Source: Edaphobacter lichenicola
GTDB taxonomy: Bacteria > Acidobacteriota > Terriglobia > Terriglobales > Acidobacteriaceae
Assembly: GCF_014201315.1 (NCBI RefSeq)
Contig: NZ_JACHDY010000001.1
Coordinates: 1,364,001-1,428,000, forward strand
Direction: 5' to 3'
DNA: 64,000 nucleotides
Both the position numbers and the translations under genes were made by a program. Below the pieces are notes generated by a model that did no database searches, had not been told where the DNA came from, and saw only the letters and a program-made list of their open reading frames with translations. Positions 35,058 through 44,261 of this stretch are shown piece after piece; position 1 is the stretch's first letter; each line of letters starts with the position of its first letter.

Positions 35058-35813
35058 ATGCTAACCACCCATCGAAAACAACAGATCCTTTCCATCCTCA
35101 AGCGTCAGGGCCAGGTCATCGCCAAAGAAGTAAGCCAAGCCATGGGCGTCTCGGAAGACACCATTCGCCGCGACCTCCGCGAGTTGGCTCACGACGGTCT
35201 CCTCCAACGCGTCCACGGCGGAGCCCTCCCTGCCTCTCCCGCCGTAGCAGATTTTCCCAGCCGCGAACGAATCGCACCAGAGAGAAAAATAGCCATCGGC
35301 CGCGCAGCAGCAAAGATGATTCAACCAAACCAAGTCGTAGTCCTCGACGGAGGCACCACCGCCAGACAAGTCGCGCGGCACATCCCTCTAGACCTCAAAG
35401 CCACCATCGTCACCCACAGCCCCACCATCGCCCTCGAACTCATCGACCACAAAAACATTGAAGTCATCCTCATCGGGGGACGCCTCTTCCGACACTCCGT
35501 CGTCGCCGTCGGAGCCTCCGCAATCGAGAGCATCGCTCAAATCCACGCAGACACTTTCTTCATGGGAGTCACCGGCATCCACCCAAAGACGGGCCTAACT
35601 ACAGGCGATTACGAAGAAGCCGCCATCAAGCGAGCCATGAGCCACGCAGCAGCCGAGACCATCGTCCTGGCCTCCGCCGAAAAGCTCAACGCAGCCTCTC
35701 CCTACGCCATCGTCCCGCTCTCAGAGATCAGCGGCATCATCACGGAACGCTCCGCAGAAAAATCTCTCCTACGCCCATACGAAAAACTCGGCATAACCGT
35801 CACACGAGCCTGA
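35058..35813 (+). CDS. DeoR-family sugar-phosphate-responsive repressor
   Basis: A 251-residue DeoR regulator. The N-terminal winged helix-turn-helix (residues 1-58, RKQQILSILKRQGQVIAKEVSQAM, then SEDTIRRDLRELAHDGLLQRVHGGA) is textbook DeoR. The C-terminal ISOCOT effector domain has the GGTTARQVARHI pocket and VILIGGRLFRHS. Effectors of this family are phosphorylated sugars. It lies next to zwf-gnd-pgi (convergent), so glucose-6-phosphate or 6-phosphogluconate would be a natural inducer, but that is inference. The start is taken at the ATG at 35058 because the upstream extension would run through the operator array. The leader is only about 7 nt. Confidence 0.9.
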   Translation: MLTTHRKQQILSILKRQGQVIAKEVSQAMGVSEDTIRRDLRELAHDGLLQRVHGGALPASPAVADFPSRERIAPERKIAIGRAAAKMIQPNQVVVLDGGTTARQVARHIPLDLKATIVTHSPTIALELIDHKNIEVILIGGRLFRHSVVAVGASAIESIAQIHADTFFMGVTGIHPKTGLTTGDYEEAAIKRAMSHAAAETIVLASAEKLNAASPYAIVPLSEISGIITERSAEKSLLRPYEKLGITVTRA

Positions 35814-35816
35814 AAA

Positions 35817-35838
35817 AGCTCCGGCCGTAGCCGAAGCT
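35817..35838. terminator. Terminator between DeoR and zwf
   Basis: AGCT-c-CGGC and GCCG-a-AGCT pair with one mismatch around a CGTA loop. A-runs stand to the left and a T-rich tail (CTCTTCCTT) to the right, so convergent transcripts can end here. Confidence 0.7.
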
Positions 35839-35843
35839 CTTCC

Positions 35844-37250
35844 TTATCCCCTCGCGACAACTCTGAAGTCGTCTGGCTCCTGTGCAAGCGGCGTATCCCA
35901 TCCACAGCAAGGAACAATATTTCTCCCTGCCTCTGGGGGGCCCCATGTGTGAGGCTCGTAAACATACACCGGCGTATCTTCCTTCAGAACAGGATCAACA
36001 ATCCGCCAAGCCTCTTCGACATAGTCTTGCCGCGCGAACAGCGTAGCGTCACCGGCAATCGCGTCCGTCAACACCCGCTCATACGCCTCCATCTCCTCCG
36101 GACTCGGATGACGGCTAGCAATCAACTCCACCGCCTCGCGTCCACCACCAAGTTCGTCGGCGACAGAAACCGACATCGCCACCGTCATCTCTGGGCTTAT
36201 GCGGAAGCGCATGTAGTTCTGCGCCGTATTCGGCTCCGTGATGTTCGTGTGCGGTGGTTTGCGAAACCGCGCCATCACCTCCATGCACGTCACTGGAAGA
36301 TTCTTCCCCGCACGAATGTAGAAAGGAACGCCATCCCATCGCCACGAGTTAATCTCAAGCTTCAGGCAAGCAAACGTCTCGACCTTCGAGTTAGGCGCAA
36401 CACCCTTCTCATCTAGATAGCCACGAAACTGCCCACGAGCCAGATCTTTCGACTGAATCGGTGGAATCGCCTTGAGCACCTTCACCTTCTCATCACGCAT
36501 CGACTCTGCATCGCCGCGCGCCGGGCACTCCATCGCGAGATTGCACATTACCTGGAAGATGTGGTTTTGGATCACATCGCGAATCGCGCCCGTCTGGTCG
36601 TAAAAAGCTCCGCGCCCCTGAACCCCAAAGTCTTCCGCCATCGTGATCTGAACGGTCTCAACATAATCGCGATTCCAGATCGGCTCCAGGAACGCATTTG
36701 AAAAGCGAAAGGACACCATGTTGTGAACCGGCCCTTTCGCCAGATAGTGATCGATGCGAAAGATCGACGACTCGGGAAACGCCGACAACAGAATTCGGTT
36801 CAGCTCTTGCGCCGAAGCCAGATCATGCCCGAACGGCTTCTCCACAATCATCCGCGCGCCCTTAGCCGAACCCGACTTCACCAGCTGCTCGACAACTTCC
36901 TCAAACAACGAAGGAGGAATCGCCAGATAATGAGCCGGTCGCTCCGACGAACCCAGCGCCTTCCGCACCGCAACGAACGTCGACGGATCCACATAGTCCC
37001 CATCGACATACTGCAGCAGCGCACTCATCTTCGCCCACGCGTCCGGATCCAGCCCCCCATGCTTCTCGAGACTGTCCTGGGCGCGCGCCTTGAACTGATC
37101 AAGGTTCCATCCAGCCTTCGCCACGCCAATCACCGGCACGTTGAGCGTGCCCCGCTTGACCATCGATTGAAGCGCCGGGAAAATCTTCTTATAAGCGAGA
37201 TCGCCGGTTGCACCAAAGAAGACTAGCGCATCGGAATGAGATTGACTCAC
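35844..37250 (-). CDS. zwf: Glucose-6-phosphate 1-dehydrogenase
   Basis: A 468-residue cytosolic enzyme that oxidises glucose-6-phosphate to 6-phosphogluconolactone, the entry to the oxidative pentose phosphate pathway. The N-terminal [16 protein letters not shown] is the coenzyme site, IVEKPFGHD contains the conserved EKPFG motif, and the RIDHYL block holds the active-site His. Unusually the latter reads [11 protein letters not shown], where most Zwf have RIDHYLGKET or RIDHYLGKEP; the essential Lys is kept but shifted in context. It is the last of three genes pgi-gnd-zwf, 25 nt behind gnd, and ends at the terminator at 35817. Confidence 0.92.
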   Translation of the reverse strand: MSQSHSDALVFFGATGDLAYKKIFPALQSMVKRGTLNVPVIGVAKAGWNLDQFKARAQDSLEKHGGLDPDAWAKMSALLQYVDGDYVDPSTFVAVRKALGSSERPAHYLAIPPSLFEEVVEQLVKSGSAKGARMIVEKPFGHDLASAQELNRILLSAFPESSIFRIDHYLAKGPVHNMVSFRFSNAFLEPIWNRDYVETVQITMAEDFGVQGRGAFYDQTGAIRDVIQNHIFQVMCNLAMECPARGDAESMRDEKVKVLKAIPPIQSKDLARGQFRGYLDEKGVAPNSKVETFACLKLEINSWRWDGVPFYIRAGKNLPVTCMEVMARFRKPPHTNITEPNTAQNYMRFRISPEMTVAMSVSVADELGGGREAVELIASRHPSPEEMEAYERVLTDAIAGDATLFARQDYVEEAWRIVDPVLKEDTPVYVYEPHTWGPPEAGRNIVPCCGWDTPLAQEPDDFRVVARG

Positions 37251-37275
37251 GAGTTTTCTCCTTCAAGTCCCAAGA

Positions 37276-38298
37276 CTATTTTTCGTGCGGCTTCTCAAGA
37301 TGGCCGCCAAAGGCAAAGCGCATCGCAGATAACAGCTTGTTGGAAAAGTCGGCCTCACCTCGCGAACTGAACCGCGAATAGAGCGCCGTCGTCAGAACAG
37401 GAGTCGGAACGCCTTCATCGATCGCAGCCTTGATCGTCCAGCGTCCTTCACCCGAATCCGAAACCCTTCCGCCATACTTCGAAAGCTCAGGGTCTACAAT
37501 CAGCGCAGACGCCGTGAGATCCAGCAGCCACGAAGCAATCACGCTCCCCCGACGCCAGACCTCGGCAACGTCAGGCAGGTTGAAGTCGTAAAGATAGTGT
37601 TCAGGATCGCGCAACGGCGTCGTCTCAGCATCGATCTCCGCCGTGTGCTTGCCGATGTTGGCCGCCTTCAGCACGCCCAACCCTTCGGCATAGGCCGCCA
37701 TCATCCCGTACTCGATCCCGTTATGCACCATCTTGACGAAGTGTCCGCCGCCGGTCTCGCCGCAGTGCAGATATCCCATCTCCGCCGTGCCACCAACCTT
37801 CTCACGCCCCGGAGTCTTGGGGATATCGCCCACCCCAGGAGCAATCGTCTTGAAGATTGGATCGAGATACTCAACAGCTTCCTTCGGGCCACCGATCATC
37901 ATGCAGTAGCCGCGCTCCAGGCCCCATACGCCCCCGCTCGTCCCCACATCCACATAGCGAATTCCCTTCGGCTCAAGTTCCTTCGAGCGCCGAATGTCGT
38001 CTATGTAGTACGAGTTTCCACCATCAATCAGGATGTCGTCCTTCTCCAGGTGCGGCACGATCTCGGCAATTGTCTGCTCGACCACTCCCGCAGGAATCAT
38101 CAGCCAGATAGCGCGCGGCTTCGACAGCTTGCTAACAAAGTCCTCAAGCGAAGTTCCGCCCGTAACGCCCTTTTCCTTCGCAAGATCAGAGACAACCTGT
38201 TGCGACCTGTCGAAGACAACGCATTCATGCCCATTCTTGGCCAACCGCTTCACCATGTTGGCTCCCATCCTACCCAGGCCTATCATTCCAAGTTGCAT
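37276..38298 (-). CDS. 6-phosphogluconate dehydrogenase, short (GntZ/YqeC) type
   Basis: A 340-residue enzyme that converts 6-phosphogluconate to ribulose-5-phosphate and CO2. It is the short form (about 300-340 residues, not 470). The Rossmann motif GLGRMGANM starts at residue 6. The substrate motif GTSGGVWGLERGYCMMIGG and the catalytic HCGETGGGHFVKMVHNGIEY (Lys and Asn) follow. The short type often prefers NAD+. It lies between pgi and zwf, and a strong GGGAGG 9 nt before the ATG fixes the start at 38298. Confidence 0.93.
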   Translation of the reverse strand: MQLGMIGLGRMGANMVKRLAKNGHECVVFDRSQQVVSDLAKEKGVTGGTSLEDFVSKLSKPRAIWLMIPAGVVEQTIAEIVPHLEKDDILIDGGNSYYIDDIRRSKELEPKGIRYVDVGTSGGVWGLERGYCMMIGGPKEAVEYLDPIFKTIAPGVGDIPKTPGREKVGGTAEMGYLHCGETGGGHFVKMVHNGIEYGMMAAYAEGLGVLKAANIGKHTAEIDAETTPLRDPEHYLYDFNLPDVAEVWRRGSVIASWLLDLTASALIVDPELSKYGGRVSDSGEGRWTIKAAIDEGVPTPVLTTALYSRFSSRGEADFSNKLLSAMRFAFGGHLEKPHEK

Positions 38299-38379
38299 TG
38301 AACGCTCCCTCCCAATAGTTGCTGGTTCACTGAACATCAAAACGGTGCAGAGTTTTCTTGCAACCGCAGCCGCCGACCC

Positions 38380-40014
38380 TTATTTGTTCTTCCTGTATCT
38401 CCGAATCAAATTCGTTGTAGAAGTATCATGCGAAAGCGCAGGCTCCGTCTTGCTCTCAAGCTCTCCAATAATCTTCTGCGCCAGCACCTTCCCAAGCTCA
38501 ACGCCCCATTGATCGAACGAGTCGATGCTCCAGATAGTACCCTGCGTGAACACCGCATGCTCATAAAGAGCAATCAACTTGCCCAGCACCTCCGGAGTCA
38601 GATGATCCGCAAGAATTACGTTCGACGGACGATTGCCTTCGAACACACGATGCGGAACCAGCCAATCCGGCGTCCCCTCAGCCTTCACCTGCTCCGCCGT
38701 CTTGCCGAACGCCAGCGCCTCAGCCTGCGCGAACACATTTGCCATCAACATGTCATGATGCGGCCCCAGCGGATTGAGTGTCTTATAGAACCCAATAAAA
38801 TCGCAAGGAATCAAACGCGTCCCCTGATGAATCAGCTGATAAAACGAGTGCTGACCATTCGTCCCGGGCTCGCCCCAGTAGATCGGCCCTGTCACGGTCG
38901 TAACATGTGTGCCATCAAGAGTTACATGTTTTCCGTTGCTCTCCATTGTCAGCTGCTGGAGATACGCCGGGAACCGCTTCAAGTACTGCTCATACGGCAG
39001 AATCGCAACCGTCTGCGCATCGAAGAAGTCGGTGTACCAGACCGTCAGCAGCCCCAGCAAGACTGGCAGATTGCTGGCGAACGGTGCCGTGCGGAAGTGC
39101 TCATCCATCTGATGAAACCCGTTCAGCATCGCGCGAAAGTTATCCGGCCCAATCGCCAGCATCGTCGACAGCCCGATCGCCGAATCCATCGAGTACCGGC
39201 CGCCGACCCAGTCCCAGAACTCAAACATATTCGCCGTATCGATGCCGAACTTCGCAACCTCCTTGGCGTTCGTCGAAATCGCGACAAAGTGCTTCGCAAC
39301 CGCCTTCTCATCGCCACCCAATCCAGCAAGCGACCAGTCCCTCGCCGAGTGAGCATTCGTCATCGTCTCCAGCGTCGTAAAGGTTTTCGAGGCAACGAGA
39401 AACAGCGTCTCATCTGCATTCAGATCCTGCACCGCCTCGACAAAGTCCGTTCCATCAACATTCGACACAAAGCGGAACTTAATATCGCGCTGGCTATAGT
39501 GCTTCAACGCCTCATACGCCATCACCGGTCCAAGATCCGAGCCGCCAATCCCAATATTGATGACGTTCTTAATTCGCTTGCCCGTATGTCCCTTCCACGC
39601 CCCACTCCGAACCCTATCCGCGAAAGCCGCCATCTTGTCCAGTACCGCATGAACCGCCGGCACAACATCCTCACCATCGACGACGATCTTTTCACCCTTC
39701 GGCGCGCGCAACGCAACATGCAGCACTGCCCGATTCTCGGTGATATTGATCTTCTCCCCGAGGAACATCGCGTCGATCCGCGCCCTCAGTCCCGACTCCT
39801 CCGCTAATTGAACCAGAAGTTTCAGCGTCTCATCCGTAATGCGATTCTTCGAGTAGTCAAGAAAGATGCCCGCAGCCTCAAGGGTAAACCGCTCTCCTCG
39901 CCCAGGATCATCTGCAAAAAGTTGCTTCAGCTGCGTGTCTTCGATCTTCTGATGATGCGCACCCAGCGCCTTCCATGCCGAACGCTCGCTAAGCGGCGTC
40001 AATTTCGTCGTCAT
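38380..40014 (-). CDS. pgi: Glucose-6-phosphate isomerase
   Basis: A 544-residue enzyme that interconverts glucose-6-phosphate and fructose-6-phosphate. Hallmarks include [37 protein letters not shown] and [18 protein letters not shown]. It is the long (bacterial/eukaryotic) form rather than a short archaeal cupin-like one. AAGGAG lies 7 nt before the ATG at 40014; the ATG at 40020 would be too close. It is the first gene of pgi-gnd-zwf (gnd follows after 81 nt). Confidence 0.95.
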   Translation of the reverse strand: MTTKLTPLSERSAWKALGAHHQKIEDTQLKQLFADDPGRGERFTLEAAGIFLDYSKNRITDETLKLLVQLAEESGLRARIDAMFLGEKINITENRAVLHVALRAPKGEKIVVDGEDVVPAVHAVLDKMAAFADRVRSGAWKGHTGKRIKNVINIGIGGSDLGPVMAYEALKHYSQRDIKFRFVSNVDGTDFVEAVQDLNADETLFLVASKTFTTLETMTNAHSARDWSLAGLGGDEKAVAKHFVAISTNAKEVAKFGIDTANMFEFWDWVGGRYSMDSAIGLSTMLAIGPDNFRAMLNGFHQMDEHFRTAPFASNLPVLLGLLTVWYTDFFDAQTVAILPYEQYLKRFPAYLQQLTMESNGKHVTLDGTHVTTVTGPIYWGEPGTNGQHSFYQLIHQGTRLIPCDFIGFYKTLNPLGPHHDMLMANVFAQAEALAFGKTAEQVKAEGTPDWLVPHRVFEGNRPSNVILADHLTPEVLGKLIALYEHAVFTQGTIWSIDSFDQWGVELGKVLAQKIIGELESKTEPALSHDTSTTNLIRRYRKNK

Positions 40015-40347
40015 CTGCATGCTCCTTGCATCTCTGTTTGTTTCCGCCAGACCAGACTACTATTCATTCCCGTTACAAATATCGTATTGAAGATGGAAGG
40101 TGGAAAAACCTGTAACTTTCCCGCAATTTTAACGAAGACTCCCGGAAAAGCAGCCTATACAAATCCACGGTCCTAACTCCAGCCTCTCTTTTATTGATGT
40201 TCGAAAGACAAATAGATATTCCAGAAAAAAGCTGAACTATTCATTGCCCATAAGACAAGTTCGACGGCATAGAGTTACCACTCCGAAACAAGATCGGACA
40301 GGTCCTGCTTAGTACACGGCCACCGCGATCATTTAGATGCCGGTCCT
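40015..40347. other. Promoter region of pgi-gnd-zwf, no gene
   Basis: This 333-bp gap contains no credible frame. The first 80 bp upstream of pgi are A+T-rich and should hold the operon promoter. No clear terminator hairpin was found for glmM, which ends at 40348. Confidence 0.5.
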
Positions 40348-41694
40348 TCAGATTCCGATCTCAGTCCGTATTGCGGCAGCGATCGTATTTGCATGATGCC
40401 GCATCAGTGGCTCTGATTCCGCTTCGATCATCACCCGGGCCAGCGCCTCGGTGCCGCTATAACGAATCACCACTCGGCCCGAATCAGCAAGCTCCACCTC
40501 GGCGGCACGAATTGCAGCAGCCACGTTCGGAATCCCCTCAAGCGGCCTCTTCTCGCGCACCTTGACGTTCACAATCACCTGCGGAAACACCTTCAAATCT
40601 GCCAGTAGCTCCCCCAAAGACCTCCCGTTCCGATGTACGACATCCAGCAACAACAATGCCGTCAGTAGTCCATCCCCCGTCGTGCTGCGTCCGCTAAAGA
40701 TAATATGGCCCGACTGTTCTCCTCCCAGAGCCGCACCCGTGGCAATCATCTGTTCAAGAACATACTTGTCGCCTACCGCGGCGCGAAGCATCTCGATTCC
40801 GCTGCGTTTCAGCGCCGCCTCAAGCCCCATGTTGGACATCGTAGTCGCAACCACCGTCGAGTTCGTCAAAAGTCCACGACGTTGCAAATCGCGTGCCGCG
40901 AGCAACAGCACCGCATCCCCGTTCACAACGCGACCATGCTCATCTGCAAAGAGCGCACGGTCGGCATCGCCATCAAACGTAATTCCCATCGATGCCTTGC
41001 AGTTCTTCACCTGTTCGGCAACGATTTCCGGATGCAACGCCCCGCAGGCCTCATTGATATTTCTCCCGTCTGGACTGGCATGGGTGATCAAAACCTCTCC
41101 GCCGAGGTCGGAGAACAACTGAGGCGCGACCGACGAAGCAGCCCCGTTGGCACAGTCGATCACGATCTGCTTCCCATCCAGTGAAAGCTCTGGGACGGAC
41201 GCCAGCAGAAAGCGAACGTACTCAGCGCGATCGGCCTCATTCACAGCAGGCGGCACGGTCCTTTGCGGCACAGCCGTCGATGAAGCAAGTTGGCGGAAGA
41301 TCTCCTCTTCGATTGCAAGCTCAACCGCATCCGGAAGCTTATAACCGTCCGGCCCAAAGAGTTTAATGCCATTGTCCTGCCACGGATTATGCGAGGCCGA
41401 GATGACGACGCCAGCTGCGAAGCCATGAGTATGCGTAAGGAACGCAATCGCCGGGGTCGTAATCACACCAGCGCTTTCAACAGAAGCACCGCCCGCGTCC
41501 AGCCCGGCAGTCAACGTTGCGGCAATCCATTCGCTCGACTCGCGAGTATCCATCCCGAGCAACACGCGGGGCCTCGGAGTCTTCACCCCGAGAATATGCG
41601 CCAATGCAAGTCCGATAGCGTATACCGTAGTCGCATCAAGGGGCGACTGCCCAGCGACAGCGCGAATGCCATCGGTTCCAAAGAGCTTCTTCAT
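40348..41694 (-). CDS. glmM: Phosphoglucosamine mutase
   Basis: A 448-residue alpha-D-phosphohexomutase that converts glucosamine-6-phosphate to glucosamine-1-phosphate for peptidoglycan and lipopolysaccharide precursors. The N-terminal FGTDGIRAVAGQ, the phosphoserine loop SASHNPWQDNGIKLFG, the metal site DGDADRALF, the sugar loop GGEQSGHII and the phosphate loop RYSGTEALARVM are all in order. The start overlaps the stop of xseA (ATGA at 41691-41694), so it is translationally coupled and belongs to the same operon as the response regulator, DUF2905 and xseA. Confidence 0.95.
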   Translation of the reverse strand: MKKLFGTDGIRAVAGQSPLDATTVYAIGLALAHILGVKTPRPRVLLGMDTRESSEWIAATLTAGLDAGGASVESAGVITTPAIAFLTHTHGFAAGVVISASHNPWQDNGIKLFGPDGYKLPDAVELAIEEEIFRQLASSTAVPQRTVPPAVNEADRAEYVRFLLASVPELSLDGKQIVIDCANGAASSVAPQLFSDLGGEVLITHASPDGRNINEACGALHPEIVAEQVKNCKASMGITFDGDADRALFADEHGRVVNGDAVLLLAARDLQRRGLLTNSTVVATTMSNMGLEAALKRSGIEMLRAAVGDKYVLEQMIATGAALGGEQSGHIIFSGRSTTGDGLLTALLLLDVVHRNGRSLGELLADLKVFPQVIVNVKVREKRPLEGIPNVAAAIRAAEVELADSGRVVIRYSGTEALARVMIEAESEPLMRHHANTIAAAIRTEIGI

Positions 41695-43355
41695 GACTTG
41701 CTGGTCTCCATTACGTTTGCTTCGTCCCTATGAGTCTGAGTTATTTCGGCTTCGAGCGTCCCCTGTGCAAGCCGCGCACGTATAGTCTGGCCCTGCGCCG
41801 CATCTGTGGAAGAACGCAGCAACGTGCCGTCTCCAGCGCCGCCTTGCAAGTACACCAGGGCATAGCCGCGTGACAAAACTGCAAGCGGCGACAACGCATC
41901 GAGCCTCGTCGAAGCCCTTTCAAGCCGTGTACACCGGCCGGCAACGTTCTCCGTCGCGGCGCGCTGCAACCGCTGTGTGGCAGCCTGCAGACGATGGTTC
42001 GTCGCAGCGATGCGATCAGAGATATCCTGGCGGCGGAGACGGTCGCTCACAGCATTCAGCCGTTGGGCAGGAACGCGAAGACGTCGTTGCGCAGCCGCGT
42101 CAAGACGAAAGCGAAGCTCGTCAAGCCGCTGATCTCTCCGGCTAACCACATCTCGCAATCGATTTAAAACCGCCTCTGCAGAGAGTCGTGTATAGCGCTG
42201 TCTCGCATGCATCAAATGGAATCTTCCAGCACGCTGCACCCTCGCGCCCAACGCAGCAACGCGCTCCTCGATGCGATGTTGAGCGGCAGTAATCAGTTCC
42301 GCGGCAGCGGACGGCGTCGGCGCTCGAAGATCCGCAACGAAATCAGCAATCGTAAAGTCAGTCTCGTGCCCAATTGCGGAGACAACAGGAAGTGCGGACG
42401 CGGCAATCGTACGCGCCAGCGCCTCATCGTTGAAGCCGGCAAGATCTTCGATCGAGCCGCCCCCTCTCGCAATCACAATCGCATCGACCCGCGAAGAGTT
42501 TGCGTTGAACCAGCGAATCCCCGCAGCAACAGACTCCGGACTGGAAGCACCTTGCATCGTAGCGGGATATACCAGCAGATTCAGCCGCGCATGGCGACGA
42601 CGAACGACGGTAACAATGTCCCGAATCACCGCGCCGGACAGCGAAGTAACGATGCCAACGCACTTCGGAAACGAAGGCAGCTGGCGTTTACGCCCCGCGT
42701 CGAAGAGTCCTTCCGCCAGCAATCGCGCCTTCAGTTGCTCGAACGCAACCTGCAACGCCCCGGCACCGCGAGGCTCCATCGTCTCCGCAATCATCTGGAG
42801 CTGCCCCCGGCTCTCATACACCGAGACGCGGCCGCGAACCAGAACCGCAAGCCCATCCTCAGGCCGGAAGCGCAACAGTCCTGCCTGACGGCGAAAGAGC
42901 ACAACCGGTAACTGCGCCTCGCCATCCTTCAACGTAAAGTAGGTGTGGCCAGAGGGTGCTGGCCTGCAGTTGGAGATCTCACCTTCGACCCAAAGATCAC
43001 TATAGGCCGTCTCAATCTCCTGCCTTATGTTCATCACCAGCGCGCGAACACTCCAGATACGACGCTCCGTCGCCTGCTCGCTCATCTCCGAAATATTTCG
43101 CGGGCTGGGCCTTATCGCAACCTCGCCAGACTCTCCCCTGCCAGAAACTGGCTCCGCAGAAGCAACAACCGTTATCCCGGCGTTCTCTTCAAAGAAAGAG
43201 AAAAGCTCCGATTGAAGCAGCGAGTCCTGCGCAGGGATTGTCGAGATCTTCGAGATCGACCGTCTTTCGGTCCGGACCTTCCCTCGCCGCGCTCGCAGGC
43301 TGGCCAGTGTCGGCGGATTGTCTTCCCTTTCGGACATCTTGCCTGAGTCTAGCAT
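41691..43355 (-). CDS. xseA: Exodeoxyribonuclease VII large subunit
   Basis: A 554-residue nuclease subunit that degrades single-stranded DNA. The OB-fold starts near residue 105 (DLWVEGEISNCRPAPSGHTYFTLKD). The catalytic part has FPKCVGIVTSLSGAVIRDI, ARGGGSIEDLAGFNDEALA, SAIGHETDFTIADFVADLRAPTPS and a long coiled-coil region (about 350-470). The N-terminus is about 80 residues longer than E. coli XseA and is low-complexity. The first good start, ATG 43355, is not backed by a strong ribosome site; 43337 is an alternative. No xseB is seen in the window. Confidence 0.93.
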   Translation of the reverse strand: MLDSGKMSEREDNPPTLASLRARRGKVRTERRSISKISTIPAQDSLLQSELFSFFEENAGITVVASAEPVSGRGESGEVAIRPSPRNISEMSEQATERRIWSVRALVMNIRQEIETAYSDLWVEGEISNCRPAPSGHTYFTLKDGEAQLPVVLFRRQAGLLRFRPEDGLAVLVRGRVSVYESRGQLQMIAETMEPRGAGALQVAFEQLKARLLAEGLFDAGRKRQLPSFPKCVGIVTSLSGAVIRDIVTVVRRRHARLNLLVYPATMQGASSPESVAAGIRWFNANSSRVDAIVIARGGGSIEDLAGFNDEALARTIAASALPVVSAIGHETDFTIADFVADLRAPTPSAAAELITAAQHRIEERVAALGARVQRAGRFHLMHARQRYTRLSAEAVLNRLRDVVSRRDQRLDELRFRLDAAAQRRLRVPAQRLNAVSDRLRRQDISDRIAATNHRLQAATQRLQRAATENVAGRCTRLERASTRLDALSPLAVLSRGYALVYLQGGAGDGTLLRSSTDAAQGQTIRARLAQGTLEAEITQTHRDEANVMETSKS

Positions 43356-43377
43356 CGCGACGCCGCCAATCAGACGG

Positions 43378-43602
43378 TCAACGGCGCAGACGTCCCACAA
43401 CCCAAAGAAGCACACTCAGAAGAACGCTGATCAGAATCGAAGTTACGATGGGAAAGGAAACCGACCATCCCCGCCCACGCCAGCTAAGGTCACCGGGAAG
43501 ACGACCGAGAGGAAGATTCAGGCGATTCAACCCAAGGATGAGCGCACCTGCCAGAGCCAGCAACAACCCGAGGATGACAAGAGTACGACCCAGCTCAGGC
43601 AT
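43378..43602 (-). CDS. DUF2905-family small membrane protein
   Basis: A 74-residue protein with two transmembrane helices (TLVILGLLLALAGALILGL; PIVTSILISVLLSVLLWVV) joined by a basic loop (NRLNLPLGRLPGDLSWRGRGWSV), which is the DUF2905 signature. The function is unknown. It sits 11 nt after the response regulator and 22 nt before xseA on the same strand, so it is in the xseA-glmM operon. The gene is complete and well positioned. Confidence 0.8.
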   Translation of the reverse strand: MPELGRTLVILGLLLALAGALILGLNRLNLPLGRLPGDLSWRGRGWSVSFPIVTSILISVLLSVLLWVVGRLRR

Positions 43603-43613
43603 GCTGCACCACT

Positions 43614-43985
43614 CTAAGCAGTCGCCAGCAGCGCGGCAGCCTCACGCAGAAGCTCCGAAGGTTGACACGGCTTGGTAAGAATGCCTACAGGTCGCGACAT
43701 GGTGCTGGCCCGCTCGCGCACACTCTTCAGATTGGAGTAGAAACCGGTCAGCATAAGGATGCGACAGGCCGGCAACTCCCGCGTCACATCGTTTACCAGC
43801 GAAAGTCCATCCCGCCCAGGCATCGACACATCGCACAGAAGTAGATTTGGCTCAAACTCGCGAGAACACTCCAATCCCTGATCTGCGGAGTAAGCGGCCT
43901 TCGCCTTGAAACCACTCTTCTCAAAGATGAGAGTCAGCGTATCGGCCACAAGACGGTCATCATCAACCACCAGAACTCGCTGCAT
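43614..43985 (-). CDS. Stand-alone response regulator receiver
   Basis: A 123-residue CheY-like domain with no output domain. The acidic pair DDD is at residues 8-10, the phosphoacceptor Asp in LLCDVSMPGRDG is about residue 52, the Thr in LMLTG is about 83, and the Lys in LTKPCQP is about 105. It therefore probably works by protein interaction. It is first in the minus-strand unit with DUF2905, xseA and glmM. Its cognate kinase is not in the window. Confidence 0.9.
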   Translation of the reverse strand: MQRVLVVDDDRLVADTLTLIFEKSGFKAKAAYSADQGLECSREFEPNLLLCDVSMPGRDGLSLVNDVTRELPACRILMLTGFYSNLKSVRERASTMSRPVGILTKPCQPSELLREAAALLATA

Positions 43986-44261
43986 CGGTGCCCTCCGTGC
44001 GAATCGTTCGGGTTGCGCGCGTCAACACATGCCTGATAAATCCAGACTAGGCCTCAAAAAGCATATTTGTCGAATCAAAATTCAATGATTTCATCTCTGA
44101 AGAGTTAGACTCCGCTCTTCAAGGGAGAGTCATCAACGAGGCTGTGCAAAAGAAAGTTTGCGAACCACGACCTGCGATTTCACCCGTACAGAATCGCAAC
44201 TTCAGTCTCTGGTAAGGTTTACGACAGAAACGCTGACTCCGAATCGATCAAGGATCTCATC

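Noticed and set aside
38428..39807. A 459-codon plus-strand frame opposite pgi.
   Set aside because: It is Arg/Gln-rich low-complexity antisense of a well-supported gene.
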